A stretch of 64,000 nucleotides of DNA from Pseudomonas sp. FeN3W (lineage in GTDB: Bacteria; Pseudomonadota; Gammaproteobacteria; Pseudomonadales; Pseudomonadaceae). A program made the translations under genes and the position numbers. The number at the start of each line of letters is the position of its first letter. Position 1 is the first letter of the stretch. The stretch is from contig CP136010.1 in the NCBI GenBank assembly GCA_030263805.2, positions 4,107,001 to 4,171,000 on the forward strand, read 5' to 3'. This document shows positions 1-8,462 of this stretch, one piece after another. The notes under the pieces were generated by a model. It was not told the DNA's origin, searched no databases, and saw nothing but the letters and a program-made list of their open reading frames with translations.

Positions 1-51
1 GTTGTAGCGCGGACGAAACACATCACTGATCTTCTGAAATGGACTCGTCAT
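1..51 (-). CDS. Start of an unidentified protein, truncated by the window edge
   Basis: Seventeen open codons run from an ATG at 51 on the minus strand to the window edge, reading MTSPFQKISDVFRPRYN. The short polar start resembles small DUF3509-type Pseudomonas proteins, but this is only an impression from 17 residues. No strong ribosome-binding site is visible upstream. It is the only plausible coding start in the first 160 bases. Function unknown. Confidence 0.35.
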   Translation of the reverse strand, partial: MTSPFQKISDVFRPRYN

Positions 52-167
52 GCCTGGATACCTGTGTGAGGGGTTGCCAGCAATGGACCAGGCAAGGCGA
101 TGACAAGTTTCCCGGGCGCAACGGCTTGACCGCGCAAAAATGTCGCGGGCATACCTGCCATCTCATT

Positions 168-422
168 TCATGCCTGCGCAGTCAGCTCCGTCAGAACATC
201 GGGGCTGCTCTTGAATGCCTTGGCAAACAACTCGCGGTGCCTGGCCATGTAGATGCCGATATCTTCGGCTTGCTGTTCGCTCAGCGACGGCGAAGCTTGC
301 TGCAACACCGCAGCTAGCGCCTCTGCCAGCTCAAGCATCTTGTCGTGACGATCGGCTTCGGCTTTATCCATGAACAAGCGCTCCAGGTCCCGACTGCTGC
401 GGTACACCACTTCGACGGCCAT
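168..422 (-). CDS. yebG: YebG family SOS-inducible protein
   Basis: An 84-residue protein whose N-terminus (MAVEVVY, then KAEADRHDKMLELAE) matches the E. coli YebG pattern MAVEVKY ... KEADAYDKMLD. YebG is a small DNA-damage-inducible protein of unknown biochemical role controlled by LexA. A perfect CTGT-N8-ACAG LexA palindrome lies 30 bases upstream of the ATG (452-467), which supports both start and identity. The protein is a little shorter than E. coli YebG (about 96 aa) because it lacks the acidic C-terminal tail. It is transcribed alone, away from the dciA-secA block. Confidence 0.85.
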   Translation of the reverse strand: MAVEVVYRSSRDLERLFMDKAEADRHDKMLELAEALAAVLQQASPSLSEQQAEDIGIYMARHRELFAKAFKSSPDVLTELTAQA

Positions 423-451
423 TTACCACCTCGGTCATTGGCAGATTGATA

Positions 452-467
452 CTGTTTATTTGTACAG
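452..467 (-). promoter_or_regulatory. LexA (SOS) box of yebG
   Basis: The 16 bases CTGTTTATTTGTACAG fit the gammaproteobacterial LexA consensus CTG-N10-CAG with the full CTGT/ACAG ends and an AT-rich core. The site is 30 bases upstream of the yebG ATG, where LexA would overlap the promoter. Binding is inferred. Confidence 0.85.
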
Positions 468-518
468 CATAAGCGGCTGCGGCGAAGATTGAAAGTCTGC
501 GCAGGAAGCGGAGTTTCG

Positions 519-983
519 TCAGTTCTCGAATCGGCCTTGCACGCGTTCGGCCCGAAACTCCAGCGTGGCGGCGCGGTAACCGGCGCGCAGCAGCGGTAGC
601 GGCAGGCAGGATTCCCAGCTTGCGCCGGGCTGCAGACCACCTGCCCCCTGGTAGTCCGGTGCATCGTAGGCGCGTCGCGCCAGGTTGGTGCGCGAGCCCG
701 GCGCATAGGCGGCGACTTCCCACTGCAGGCTCTGCAACTTCTTGTCGGTGTGATTGTGCAGGCGCACATGCAGCGGCTGCCCGCCGGCGCAGCGACGAGG
801 GTCGTGAGTCAGCTGAATTTCGATACGAGCGAGCAACTGCTCTTCGCGATGCTCCTGCCAGAGTACCCAGCCAGCGACCAAGGCAAGGCCGAGCACGGCA
901 CCCAGTGAAATGGGTACGGCCCTGAATGGATAGCGGATCAGCAGCACCAGCCAGGTCAGGATGAGCAGAGCGCCAATCAGCAT
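519..983 (-). CDS. Conserved membrane-anchored hypothetical protein
   Basis: A 154-residue protein starting with two hydrophobic segments (about residues 1-18 and 22-42, LIGALLILTWLVLLIRYPF then an Ala/Leu/Val-rich helix). A mainly polar domain follows that contains two Cys residues (in DPRRCAGGQP and WESCLPLP) and looks beta-rich, like a small periplasmic Ig-type or NEAT-less domain. I do not recognise a functional family. It sits between yebG and dciA on the same strand as both, with gaps of 96 and 122 bases. A membrane-anchored envelope protein is the most that can be said. Confidence 0.6.
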   Translation of the reverse strand: MLIGALLILTWLVLLIRYPFRAVPISLGAVLGLALVAGWVLWQEHREEQLLARIEIQLTHDPRRCAGGQPLHVRLHNHTDKKLQSLQWEVAAYAPGSRTNLARRAYDAPDYQGAGGLQPGASWESCLPLPLLRAGYRAATLEFRAERVQGRFEN

Positions 984-1105
984 GGTCGAGTACCGACGAT
1001 CAGGTGGTTGGGCAGCATGAACGTTCTCCGTTGCGATGGGGGCATGCTAACCCGTGGCGGCGGACTCCGGGCAACAACGAAGTGGCAAGCATTTGTCGCA
1101 GGATG

Positions 1106-1561
1106 TCAGTCGTCCAGTTTGCTGCGGCTGGCCAGACGTTCCAGTGCAGCGCGAAGCTTGGGGTCGCGGATGCCATCAGCTGCCGCCTGAATGCTGTCGG
1201 CGGCGTTGCTCGAAAGCGGTTGCGTACGCGCCGGCGTGTGCCTGGGCGGGGGCGGTGGCTGTACCTTGAACTGGATACGCGTCAGGCCGGCGAACTCTTC
1301 GAGCACTTCCAGTTGACGTTGCAGACGCCGCTGCTGGTAGCGCATCCGTGTCGCCCAGTGGCCGTCAGTGACGATAAGCAGCAGACAACCTTCGCGCCAG
1401 GATGCCACGCGGCAGTGTTCGCGTGCTGCGGGCTGCAACTGGCTCTCCAGCAGCTGTTGCAGACGATCGAGCCGAAGGGCTTCGCCGAACAAAGCTCTGA
1501 GCGGCTTCGCTTCGCGCAACAATGAGGCAGGAGCACGAGCCGGCGACGGGCGAAAGGCCAT
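1106..1561 (-). CDS. dciA: DciA (DUF721) DnaB helicase-loading protein
   Basis: A 151-residue protein of the DUF721 family, the ancestral bacterial operator of the replicative helicase DnaB that was replaced by DnaC in enterics. The N-terminal half holds the conserved KH-like fold (L..LQ, VASWREG.LLLIVTDGHWATRMRYQ) and the C-terminal part is a low-complexity Pro/Arg-rich tail, the usual layout. I chose the ATG at 1561 (MAFRPSP) because the family starts there; the frame stays open 55 codons further upstream without family similarity. The gene is divergent from secA, an arrangement also found in P. aeruginosa (PA4405/PA4403, from memory). Confidence 0.85.
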   Translation of the reverse strand: MAFRPSPARAPASLLREAKPLRALFGEALRLDRLQQLLESQLQPAAREHCRVASWREGCLLLIVTDGHWATRMRYQQRRLQRQLEVLEEFAGLTRIQFKVQPPPPPRHTPARTQPLSSNAADSIQAAADGIRDPKLRAALERLASRSKLDD

Positions 1562-1843
1562 GATGGTCCGAGATGCTTGGTAGAAGCGTGAATGGTAGCA
1601 GAAGCTGGTTCGGGGAATATCCTGCCGCCTCCGGCTTTGGCGTGCTGCGCAAATGCCCAGCCTAGAGGGTTTATCGCCTGCCAGCTGCGAATATACAGGT
1701 ACCCGGTAGCGCGTCCGTTGCGTCATGGTGCTGCGCAGTCAGGCACCTTTCCTCACTGCCGTTTCCGAGTAGAATGGCCCCTTTGCACGCAGCCGTGACC
1801 TCGCGGACGTGCCTCCATCCCCAGCATGGAAGTCTTTGTCGAT

Positions 1844-4582
1844 ATGTTTGCGCCTTTATTGAAGAAACTCTTTGGAAGCAAGAATGAGCGTGAGGTCAAA
1901 CGCATGCTCAAGGCGGTGCAGTCCGTCAATGCCCTCGAAGAGCAGATGCTGTCGCTCTCCGACGAGCAACTGCGCAGCAAGACCGAAGAGTTCAAGGCCC
2001 GTCTCGAGAAAGGCGAAACCCTCGATCAGATCCTCCCGGAAGCATTCGCCGTCTGCCGCGAAGCGGGCAAGCGAGTCATGGGCATGCGCCACTTCGATGT
2101 GCAGTTGATCGGTGGCATGACCCTGCACGAAGGGCGCATCGCCGAGATGCGTACCGGTGAAGGCAAGACCCTGGTGGCTACCCTGGCCGTTTACCTCAAT
2201 GCGCTGGCCGGCAAAGGTGTGCACGTAGTCACGGTCAACGACTACCTGGCGCGACGCGATGCCAACTGGATGCGCCCGCTGTACGAATTCCTCGGCCTCT
2301 CGGTCGGCATCGTCACCCCGTTCCAGCCGCCGGAAGAAAAGCGCGCTGCCTACGCAGCCGACATTACCTATGGCACCAACAACGAGTTCGGCTTCGACTA
2401 CCTGCGTGACAACATGGCGTTCAGCCTGCAGGAAAAGAACCAGCGTGAACTCAACTTCGCCGTGATCGACGAAGTCGACTCCATCCTGATCGACGAAGCA
2501 CGCACGCCGCTGATCATTTCCGGCCAGGCCGAAGACAGCTCCAAGCTCTACCAGCAGATCAATCTGCTCATTCCTCGCCTTACCCAGCACATCGAGGAAG
2601 AGGAGGGCGTCGTTACCCAGGAGGGGCATTTCTCTATCGATGAGAAAACCCGCCAGGTCGAGCTGAACGAGGCAGGGCACCAGTACATCGAGGAGTTGCT
2701 GACCCAAGCCGGTTTGCTGGCCGCGGGTGAGAGTCTCTATTCGGCGCACAACCTCGGTCTGCTGACCCACGTGTACGCCGGTCTGCGCGCCCACAAGCTG
2801 TTCCACCGCAACGTCGAATACATCGTGCAGAACAATCAGGTGTTGCTGATCGACGAACACACCGGTCGTACCATGCCCGGGCGCCGTCTTTCCGAAGGCC
2901 TGCACCAGGCCATCGAAGCGAAGGAAGGGCTGCAGATCCAGCCCGAGAGCCAAACCCTGGCTTCGACCACCTTCCAGAATTACTTCCGCCTGTACAAGAA
3001 GTTGGCCGGCATGACCGGTACCGCTGACACCGAAGCGTTCGAATTCCAGCAGATCTACAACCTGCCGGTCGTGGTCATCCCGACCAACAAGCCGCTGGCG
3101 CGCAAGGACTTCAACGACCTGGTCTATCTGACCCAGGAAGAGAAGTTCGCCGCGATCATCGCCGACATCAAGGAATGCCGGGAACAGGGTCGTCCGGTGC
3201 TGGTCGGTACGGCCACCATCGAATCATCCGAATATGTGTCGCGCTTGCTGGAGGCCGAAGGTTTCGAACACAAGGTGCTCAACGCCAAGCACCACGACAA
3301 GGAAGCCGAGATCATCGCCCAGGCCGGTCGCCCCGGCGCCGTGACCATTGCCACCAACATGGCCGGCCGTGGTACCGACATCCTGCTCGGCGGCAACTGG
3401 GAAGTGGAAGTCGCGGCCCTGGAGAGCCCGAGCGAAGAACAGGTCGCGCAGATCAAGGCGGATTGGCAGAAGCGTCACCAGCAGGTCCTCGAAGCGGGCG
3501 GCCTGCACGTAATCGCATCCGAGCGCCATGAGTCCCGTCGTATCGACAACCAGTTGCGCGGGCGTGCCGGTCGTCAGGGCGACCCGGGTTCGAGTCGTTT
3601 CTATCTGTCGCTGGAAGACAGCCTGATGCGTATCTTCGCCTCCGACCGGGTGAAGAACTTCATGAAGGCACTGGGCATGGAGTCCGGCGAGGCCATCGAA
3701 CACCGCATGGTCACCAATGCCATCGAGAAGGCGCAGCGCAAGGTCGAGGGCCGCAACTTCGACATGCGCAAGCAGCTGCTCGAGTACGACGACGTGGCCA
3801 ATGAGCAGCGCAAGGTGATCTACCACATGCGCAACAGCCTGCTGGCCGCCGATGAAATCGGCCAGACCATCGCCGAATTCCGCCAGGAAACGCTGGACGC
3901 CGCGATCAGCGCGCACATTCCGCCGCAGTCGCTGCCGGAACAGTGGGATATCCCGGGGCTGGAGGCGGTGCTCTACAGCGATTTCGGTACGCGTCTGCCG
4001 GTCCAGCAGTGGCTCGACGAGGACGAGAAACTCTACGAGGAAACGCTGCGCGAGCGCATTCTCGAAGCGCTAGTGGCCGCTTACAACGAGAAGGAAGAGC
4101 TGGCTGGCGCCGAGGCGCTGCGTTCCTTCGAGAAGCAGATCGTGCTGCGTGTGCTGGATGACCTGTGGAAAGACCACCTGTCGACCATGGATCACCTGCG
4201 TCACGGCATCCACCTGCGCGGCTATGCGCAGAAGAACCCGAAGCAGGAATACAAGCGCGAGTCCTTCACGCTGTTCCAGGACCTGCTCGAATCGATCAAG
4301 CGCGACAGCATCCGCGTGCTGTCCCATGTGCAGGTTCGTCGCGAAGACCCGGCCGAAGAAGAAGCCCGTCTGCGTCGCGAGGCCGAAGAGCTGGCCAAGC
4401 GCATGCAGTTCCAGCACGCCGAGGTGTCCGCGCTGGATCAGCCGGAGGAGGAGCCCGAGGTCGAAGGCCAGGCTGACGTTGCCGCGGCGCCGGTGCGTAC
4501 CGAACCGAAGATCGGTCGCAACGAGCCGTGCCCGTGCGGATCGGGCAAGAAGTACAAACATTGTCATGGGCAGGTTCAGTAA
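1844..4582 (+). CDS. secA: SecA, preprotein translocase ATPase
   Basis: A 912-residue SecA that drives post-translational export through SecYEG. The Walker A motif is MRTGEGKTL near residue 105, Walker B is VIDEVDSILIDEART, and the DEAD-motor segments TGTADTEAFEF and NMAGRGTDILLGGNW are intact. The C-terminus ends in the zinc-binding SecB/lipid contact motif CPCGSGKKYKHC. I prefer the ATG at 1844 (MFAPLLKKLFGS), the family start, over an in-frame ATG at 1826 that would add six residues. The gene stands alone between divergent dciA and argJ and is followed by a clear terminator at 4608-4641. Confidence 0.97.
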   Translation: MFAPLLKKLFGSKNEREVKRMLKAVQSVNALEEQMLSLSDEQLRSKTEEFKARLEKGETLDQILPEAFAVCREAGKRVMGMRHFDVQLIGGMTLHEGRIAEMRTGEGKTLVATLAVYLNALAGKGVHVVTVNDYLARRDANWMRPLYEFLGLSVGIVTPFQPPEEKRAAYAADITYGTNNEFGFDYLRDNMAFSLQEKNQRELNFAVIDEVDSILIDEARTPLIISGQAEDSSKLYQQINLLIPRLTQHIEEEEGVVTQEGHFSIDEKTRQVELNEAGHQYIEELLTQAGLLAAGESLYSAHNLGLLTHVYAGLRAHKLFHRNVEYIVQNNQVLLIDEHTGRTMPGRRLSEGLHQAIEAKEGLQIQPESQTLASTTFQNYFRLYKKLAGMTGTADTEAFEFQQIYNLPVVVIPTNKPLARKDFNDLVYLTQEEKFAAIIADIKECREQGRPVLVGTATIESSEYVSRLLEAEGFEHKVLNAKHHDKEAEIIAQAGRPGAVTIATNMAGRGTDILLGGNWEVEVAALESPSEEQVAQIKADWQKRHQQVLEAGGLHVIASERHESRRIDNQLRGRAGRQGDPGSSRFYLSLEDSLMRIFASDRVKNFMKALGMESGEAIEHRMVTNAIEKAQRKVEGRNFDMRKQLLEYDDVANEQRKVIYHMRNSLLAADEIGQTIAEFRQETLDAAISAHIPPQSLPEQWDIPGLEAVLYSDFGTRLPVQQWLDEDEKLYEETLRERILEALVAAYNEKEELAGAEALRSFEKQIVLRVLDDLWKDHLSTMDHLRHGIHLRGYAQKNPKQEYKRESFTLFQDLLESIKRDSIRVLSHVQVRREDPAEEEARLRREAEELAKRMQFQHAEVSALDQPEEEPEVEGQADVAAAPVRTEPKIGRNEPCPCGSGKKYKHCHGQVQ

Positions 4583-4607
4583 GTCCGACCTCGCCTGATG
4601 ATTCCGC

Positions 4608-4641
4608 GCCGCGACCGGCTTCTGCCGCTCGCGGCGTTTTT
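4608..4641 (+). terminator. Rho-independent terminator of secA
   Basis: Arms at 4608-4614 and 4629-4635 (GCCGCGA/TCGCGGC, extended by one C-G pair) form a GC-rich stem followed by TTTTT. It begins 25 bases after the secA stop. Confidence 0.85.
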
Positions 4642-4696
4642 GTCGCAATCCCTTTCTCGGCCTGTTGGCCATCCATTGTTCTGAAGGAGCGCATCC

Positions 4697-5914
4697 ATGG
4701 CTGTCGGTCTTGGTCCTTTACCTACCCTGCACCCGGTACCCGGTTTCGAACTCGGCATCACCTCCGCCGGCATCAAGCGACCGGGCCGCAAGGATGTGGT
4801 GATCATGCGCTGCGCGGAGGGCTCGCGTGTCGCCGGCGTGACCACCACCAACGCTTTCTGCGCTGCCCCCGTGCTCGTCACCCGCGAACGCATGCACGGG
4901 CCGGTGCGTTACCTGCTGACCAACACCGGTAACGCCAATGCCGGTACCGGGCCGCAAGGTCTGGCCGACGCCCGCCACACCTGCACGGCCCTCGCTGCCA
5001 TCACCGGAGTCGACGAGACGGCCGTGCTGCCGTTCTCGACTGGCGTGATCGGCGAGCCGCTGCCGGTACAGAAGATCGAGTCGGCGCTGCAGGCTGCGCT
5101 CAATGATCTGTCGCCTGATCATTGGGCCGAGGCCGCTACCGGCATCATGACCACCGATACGCTGCCCAAGGGCGCCAGCCGTCAGTTCCAGCACGATGGC
5201 GTGACGGTAACCGTCACCGGTATCAGCAAGGGCGCCGGCATGATCCGGCCGAACATGGCGACCATGCTTGGCTATATCGCCACCGATGCCAAGGTCGCCG
5301 GCAGCGTGTTGCAGGATCTGGTGCGCGATGCGGCGAACAAGTCCTTCAATCGCATCACCATCGATGGTGACACCTCCACCAACGATTGCTGCATGCTGAT
5401 CGCCACCGGTCAGGCGGCGTTGCCGGAGATCACCGAAGCGGCCGGCGAACTGTTTGGCAAGCTCAGGCAGGCGGTGCTGGAAGTGTTCATGGAAGTGGCC
5501 CAGGCCATCGTTCGCGACGGTGAAGGTGCGACCAAGTTCGTCACCGTGCAGGTCAACGGCGGCGGCAATCATCAGGAGTGCCTGGACGTCGCCTACGCCG
5601 TTGCGCATTCGCCGCTGATCAAGACCGCGCTGTTCGCCTCCGATCCGAACTGGGGCCGCATTCTGGCTGCTGTCGGCTACGCCGGCGTGCCAGACCTGGA
5701 TGTCAGCAAGATCGACGTGTTCCTCGGCGAGGTCTGCATCGCCAGCCAGGGCGGGCGCTCGCCCAGCTACACGGAAGAGCAGGGCGCAGCGGTAATGGCC
5801 CAGGAGGAAATTACCATCCGTATCGAGCTCGGTCGTGGCAGTTGCAGCGAGACCATCTGGACCACCGACCTGTCCCACGAGTACGTGAAGATCAACGCCG
5901 AATACCGGACCTGA
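4697..5914 (+). CDS. argJ: ArgJ, bifunctional ornithine acetyltransferase/N-acetylglutamate synthase
   Basis: A 405-residue ArgJ that recycles the acetyl group from N-acetylornithine to glutamate in the cyclic arginine pathway. The autocleavage motif NMATMLGYIATDAK is present, with the nucleophilic Thr at residue 189; cleavage before it would give alpha and beta subunits of normal size. The C-terminal block AVMAQEEITIRIELGRG..TIWTTDLSHEYVKINAEYRT is typical. AAGGAG lies 8 bases before the ATG. A hairpin follows at 5934-5969, so the gene probably forms its own transcript between secA and the GST gene. Confidence 0.97.
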   Translation: MAVGLGPLPTLHPVPGFELGITSAGIKRPGRKDVVIMRCAEGSRVAGVTTTNAFCAAPVLVTRERMHGPVRYLLTNTGNANAGTGPQGLADARHTCTALAAITGVDETAVLPFSTGVIGEPLPVQKIESALQAALNDLSPDHWAEAATGIMTTDTLPKGASRQFQHDGVTVTVTGISKGAGMIRPNMATMLGYIATDAKVAGSVLQDLVRDAANKSFNRITIDGDTSTNDCCMLIATGQAALPEITEAAGELFGKLRQAVLEVFMEVAQAIVRDGEGATKFVTVQVNGGGNHQECLDVAYAVAHSPLIKTALFASDPNWGRILAAVGYAGVPDLDVSKIDVFLGEVCIASQGGRSPSYTEEQGAAVMAQEEITIRIELGRGSCSETIWTTDLSHEYVKINAEYRT

Positions 5915-5933
5915 TCGAATCCTGCCCTTAGCT

Positions 5934-5969
5934 ATTCCCGTTGTGCATGGCCCCATGTGCAACGGGAAT
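5934..5969 (+). terminator. Hairpin after argJ, probable terminator
   Basis: A perfect 10-bp stem (ATTCCCGTTG at 5934-5943 with CAACGGGAAT at 5960-5969) has further pairing inside the loop. Only a short T run follows, so termination may be partial. Confidence 0.6.
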
Positions 5970-6038
5970 TTGCCATTGGCGCTTGCCGCGCCTTAACGTC
6001 CGCTGACTCTTCCGAAGGCAACTCGAGGTGCATAGGTC

Positions 6039-6671
6039 ATGGCTCTGCAACTGGTAGTCGGCGACAAGAACTACTCATCCTGGTCGCTGCGCACCGCCCT
6101 GGCAGTGGAACTGTCCGGCGCTGCGTGCGAACAGGTTCCGGTGTCCCTCTATCGGCCGGACAGCCGAGCCCGGCTGCTCGCTTATTCGCCGACCGGCAAG
6201 GTGCCGGTGCTGCTGACCGAGGACGGCCCAGTGTGGGATTCGTTGGCAATCGCCGAATACCTGGCCGAGCGTTTCCCTGATGCACATCTGTGGCCGCGCG
6301 AGCGCTATGCGCGCGCATTGGCGCGGAGTATCTGCGCGGAAATGCACAGCGGCTTTCAGGCGCTGCGCAGCCATCTGCCGATGGATATGGCGCGCGACCA
6401 GGCCTTGCCCGAGCTTCCCGATGAAGTGCGGGCAGATGTCGAGCGAATCTGCGCCATCTGGAGCGATTGCTGCGAGCGCTTTGGCAGGGGCGGTGATTAT
6501 CTGTTTGGCCAGCCGAGCATTGCCGACGCCTTCTATGCGCCGGTGGCTTCGCGCCTGCGCAGTTATCAGGTGGCCTTGCCTGCTGCCGCGGCGAGCTACG
6601 TCGAGACGATCCATCAGTGGCCGGCTTTTCAGCGCTGGCATAAGAGCGCCCTGCAGGAAGTGCGGAAGTGA
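6039..6671 (+). CDS. Glutathione S-transferase family protein
   Basis: A 210-residue soluble protein with an N-terminal thioredoxin-like GST domain (VVGDKNYSSWSLRTALAVEL; the cis-Pro region is GKVPVLL; the glutathione-site motif is DSLAIAEYLAE near residue 70) and an all-helical C-terminal domain. The Ser-rich NYSSWSLR segment marks the zeta/YfcF-like group of bacterial GSTs. Substrate unknown. Its TGA overlaps the GTG start of the Nudix fusion by 4 bases, so the two are translationally coupled; the same pair occurs next to argJ in P. aeruginosa (from memory). Confidence 0.88.
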   Translation: MALQLVVGDKNYSSWSLRTALAVELSGAACEQVPVSLYRPDSRARLLAYSPTGKVPVLLTEDGPVWDSLAIAEYLAERFPDAHLWPRERYARALARSICAEMHSGFQALRSHLPMDMARDQALPELPDEVRADVERICAIWSDCCERFGRGGDYLFGQPSIADAFYAPVASRLRSYQVALPAAAASYVETIHQWPAFQRWHKSALQEVRK

Positions 6672-7609
6672 AACGAATCCATGTCGCTGCAGCCGTCATT
6701 CGTGGCGTTGATGAGCGCGTGCTGATCGCCAAGCGACCGCTCGACAAGCATCAGGGTGGACTGTGGGAGTTTCCCGGTGGCAAGGTCGAGGCAGACGAGC
6801 GCGTCGAGGCGGCGCTGGCACGTGAGCTGCTGGAGGAGCTGGGAATCGTCGTTACCGCGGCGCAGCCATTGATCCAGGTGCGCCACGATTATCCGGACAA
6901 GCAGGTGCTGCTCGATGTCTGGGAGGTGCAGGCGTTTACCGGTGAACCCCACGGTGCGGAGGGCCAGCCGCTGATGTGGGTGACGGCGGATCAGCTGACG
7001 CATTACAGCTTCCCTGCCGCCAACCAGCCGATCATCGCGGCTGCGCGTTTGCCTAATCGCTATCTGATAACGCCGGATGGCATTGCCCCGCAACGGTTGC
7101 TCGATGGGCTCGCGCGAGCGCTGGATGACGGCGTACGGCTGATCCAGCTGCGTGTGCCATCGCTACCGCCCGCCGACTATCTTGCGTTGGCGGAGCGGGC
7201 GCTGGCATTGTGCGGGGAGCGTGCTCAGTTGATGCTCAAGGGCTCGCTACAGTGGGTGTGCGATTACCCCGAGGCAGGCTGGCATCTGACTGCCGAGCAG
7301 CTGCGAGAGCATGCGGGACAGGAACGACCGATCACGACGAATCGCTGGTTGGCTGCTTCCTGCCACGATGCCAAGGAGCTGGCGCTGGCAGCCGCATTGG
7401 GGGTAGATTTCGTCACGTTGTCGCCGGTGCTGGCGACCGCCAGCCATCCGGATGCCTCACCTTTGGGTTGGCCGCAGGTCGCGGATTTACTGCTAGGCTT
7501 CGACCGGCCGGTCTACCTGCTGGGCGGTCTTCAGGCATCCGACCTGTCCTTGGCACGCCAGGCAGGTGCGCAGGGCGTCGCTGCGATTCGAGCATTCTGG
7601 CCGGATTGA
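6668..7609 (+). CDS. Nudix (MutT-type) hydrolase fused to a ThiE-like domain
   Basis: A 313-residue fusion. Residues 1-130 are a MutT-type Nudix domain whose box reads GGKVEADERVEAALARELLE followed by ELG, with all the catalytic Glu residues; it probably removes oxidised nucleotides such as 8-oxo-dGTP. Residues about 135-313 form a TIM-barrel like thiamine-phosphate synthase (ITPDGIAPQRLLDGLARAL, DFVTLSPVLATASHPDASPLGW, VYLLGG at the phosphate site). This domain lacks several ThiE diphosphate-binding residues and is closer to the TenI-like regulatory type. The start is GTG at 6668, overlapping the GST stop. The fusion is known across Pseudomonas; the role of the second domain is unknown. Confidence 0.88.
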   Translation: MKRIHVAAAVIRGVDERVLIAKRPLDKHQGGLWEFPGGKVEADERVEAALARELLEELGIVVTAAQPLIQVRHDYPDKQVLLDVWEVQAFTGEPHGAEGQPLMWVTADQLTHYSFPAANQPIIAAARLPNRYLITPDGIAPQRLLDGLARALDDGVRLIQLRVPSLPPADYLALAERALALCGERAQLMLKGSLQWVCDYPEAGWHLTAEQLREHAGQERPITTNRWLAASCHDAKELALAAALGVDFVTLSPVLATASHPDASPLGWPQVADLLLGFDRPVYLLGGLQASDLSLARQAGAQGVAAIRAFWPD

Positions 7610-7670
7610 ACCGCTGCCGCTCTTACAGGTCACTGGCGATGCTGCGCTAAACCCGATAAATGTGTCTTCG

Positions 7671-7707
7671 ATAGATGAAAGCAATCGCTGTCATTCCCTT
7701 AATCAAT
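7671..7707 (+). promoter_or_regulatory. Candidate OxyR site upstream of ahpC
   Basis: Four tetranucleotides spaced by exactly 7 bases (ATAG, CAAT, ATTC, CAAT) match the OxyR pattern ATAG-N7-CTAT-N7-ATAG-N7-CTAT at 12 of 16 positions. The site ends 71 bases before the ahpC ATG, a usual distance for OxyR activation. Established knowledge: ahpC is an OxyR target in Pseudomonas. Binding here is inferred. Confidence 0.5.
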
Positions 7708-7778
7708 TAACGGTATGCTGCTGGCTGCGTTATCGTAGGCCCCGTCAAAGTTTCTGAACCCCCTAAAGGAGTTAGCAG

Positions 7779-8342
7779 ATGTCGCTGATCAACACTCAAG
7801 TTCAACCCTTCAAAGTCAATGCCTTCCACAATGGCAAGTTCATCGAAGTCACCGAAGAATCCCTGAAGGGCAAGTGGTCCGTGCTGATCTTCATGCCGGC
7901 TGCCTTCACCTTCAACTGCCCGACCGAGATCGAAGACGCTGCCAACAGCTACGCCGAGTTCCAGAAGGCCGGTACCGAGGTGTACATCGTCACCACCGAT
8001 ACCCACTTCTCGCACAAGGTCTGGCATGAAACTTCCCCTGCCGTTGGCAAGGCTCAGTTTCCGCTGATCGGCGACCCGACTCACCAGCTGACCCGCGCTT
8101 TCGGTGTGCACATCGAAGAAGAAGGTCTGGCCCTGCGTGGCACCTTCCTGATCAACCCGGAAGGCGTGATCAAGACCGTCGAGATCCACTCCAACGAGAT
8201 CGCTCGTGACGTGTCGGAAACCCTGCGCAAGCTGAAGGCCGCTCAGTACACCGCCGCTCACCCGGGTGAAGTCTGCCCGGCCAAGTGGAAAGAAGGCGAG
8301 AAGACCCTGGCTCCGTCGCTGGACCTGGTCGGCAAGATCTAA
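7779..8342 (+). CDS. ahpC: AhpC, alkyl hydroperoxide reductase peroxiredoxin subunit
   Basis: A 187-residue typical 2-Cys peroxiredoxin that reduces H2O2 and organic peroxides with electrons from AhpF. The peroxidatic Cys47 lies in AFTFNCPTE and the resolving Cys166 in HPGEVCPAKW, both intact. Length equals that of E. coli AhpC (187 aa). AAAGGAG lies 10 bases upstream of the ATG. ahpF follows 120 bases downstream, but a strong terminator (8399-8430) lies between them, which suggests that ahpC is made in excess. A candidate OxyR site is upstream. Confidence 0.97.
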   Translation: MSLINTQVQPFKVNAFHNGKFIEVTEESLKGKWSVLIFMPAAFTFNCPTEIEDAANSYAEFQKAGTEVYIVTTDTHFSHKVWHETSPAVGKAQFPLIGDPTHQLTRAFGVHIEEEGLALRGTFLINPEGVIKTVEIHSNEIARDVSETLRKLKAAQYTAAHPGEVCPAKWKEGEKTLAPSLDLVGKI

Positions 8343-8398
8343 GGCTTCGCCTATCTGCCCTGCGTGCTGGAGGGCTGTTCACCGCCCTCTGGCAACCC

Positions 8399-8430
8399 AA
8401 CGCCTGGACGCGAACCGTCCGGGCGTTTTA
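8399..8430 (+). terminator. Terminator between ahpC and ahpF
   Basis: Twelve-bp arms at 8399-8410 and 8416-8427 (AACGCCTGGACG/CGTCCGGGCGTT, one G-T pair) surround a 5-base loop and run into TTTTA. It would end most ahpC transcripts before ahpF. Confidence 0.8.
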
Positions 8431-8462
8431 TTTCCTGAATTCCGTATGGGGTACCGCTGCTC

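Noticed and set aside
39..317. Possible 92-residue protein at the window start
   Set aside because: Overlaps yebG on the opposite strand, no ribosome-binding site and no recognisable similarity.
1826..1843. Earlier SecA start at 1826
   Set aside because: It adds MEVFVD, which is not part of the SecA family N-terminus; the ATG at 1844 gives the conserved MFAPLLKKLFG.
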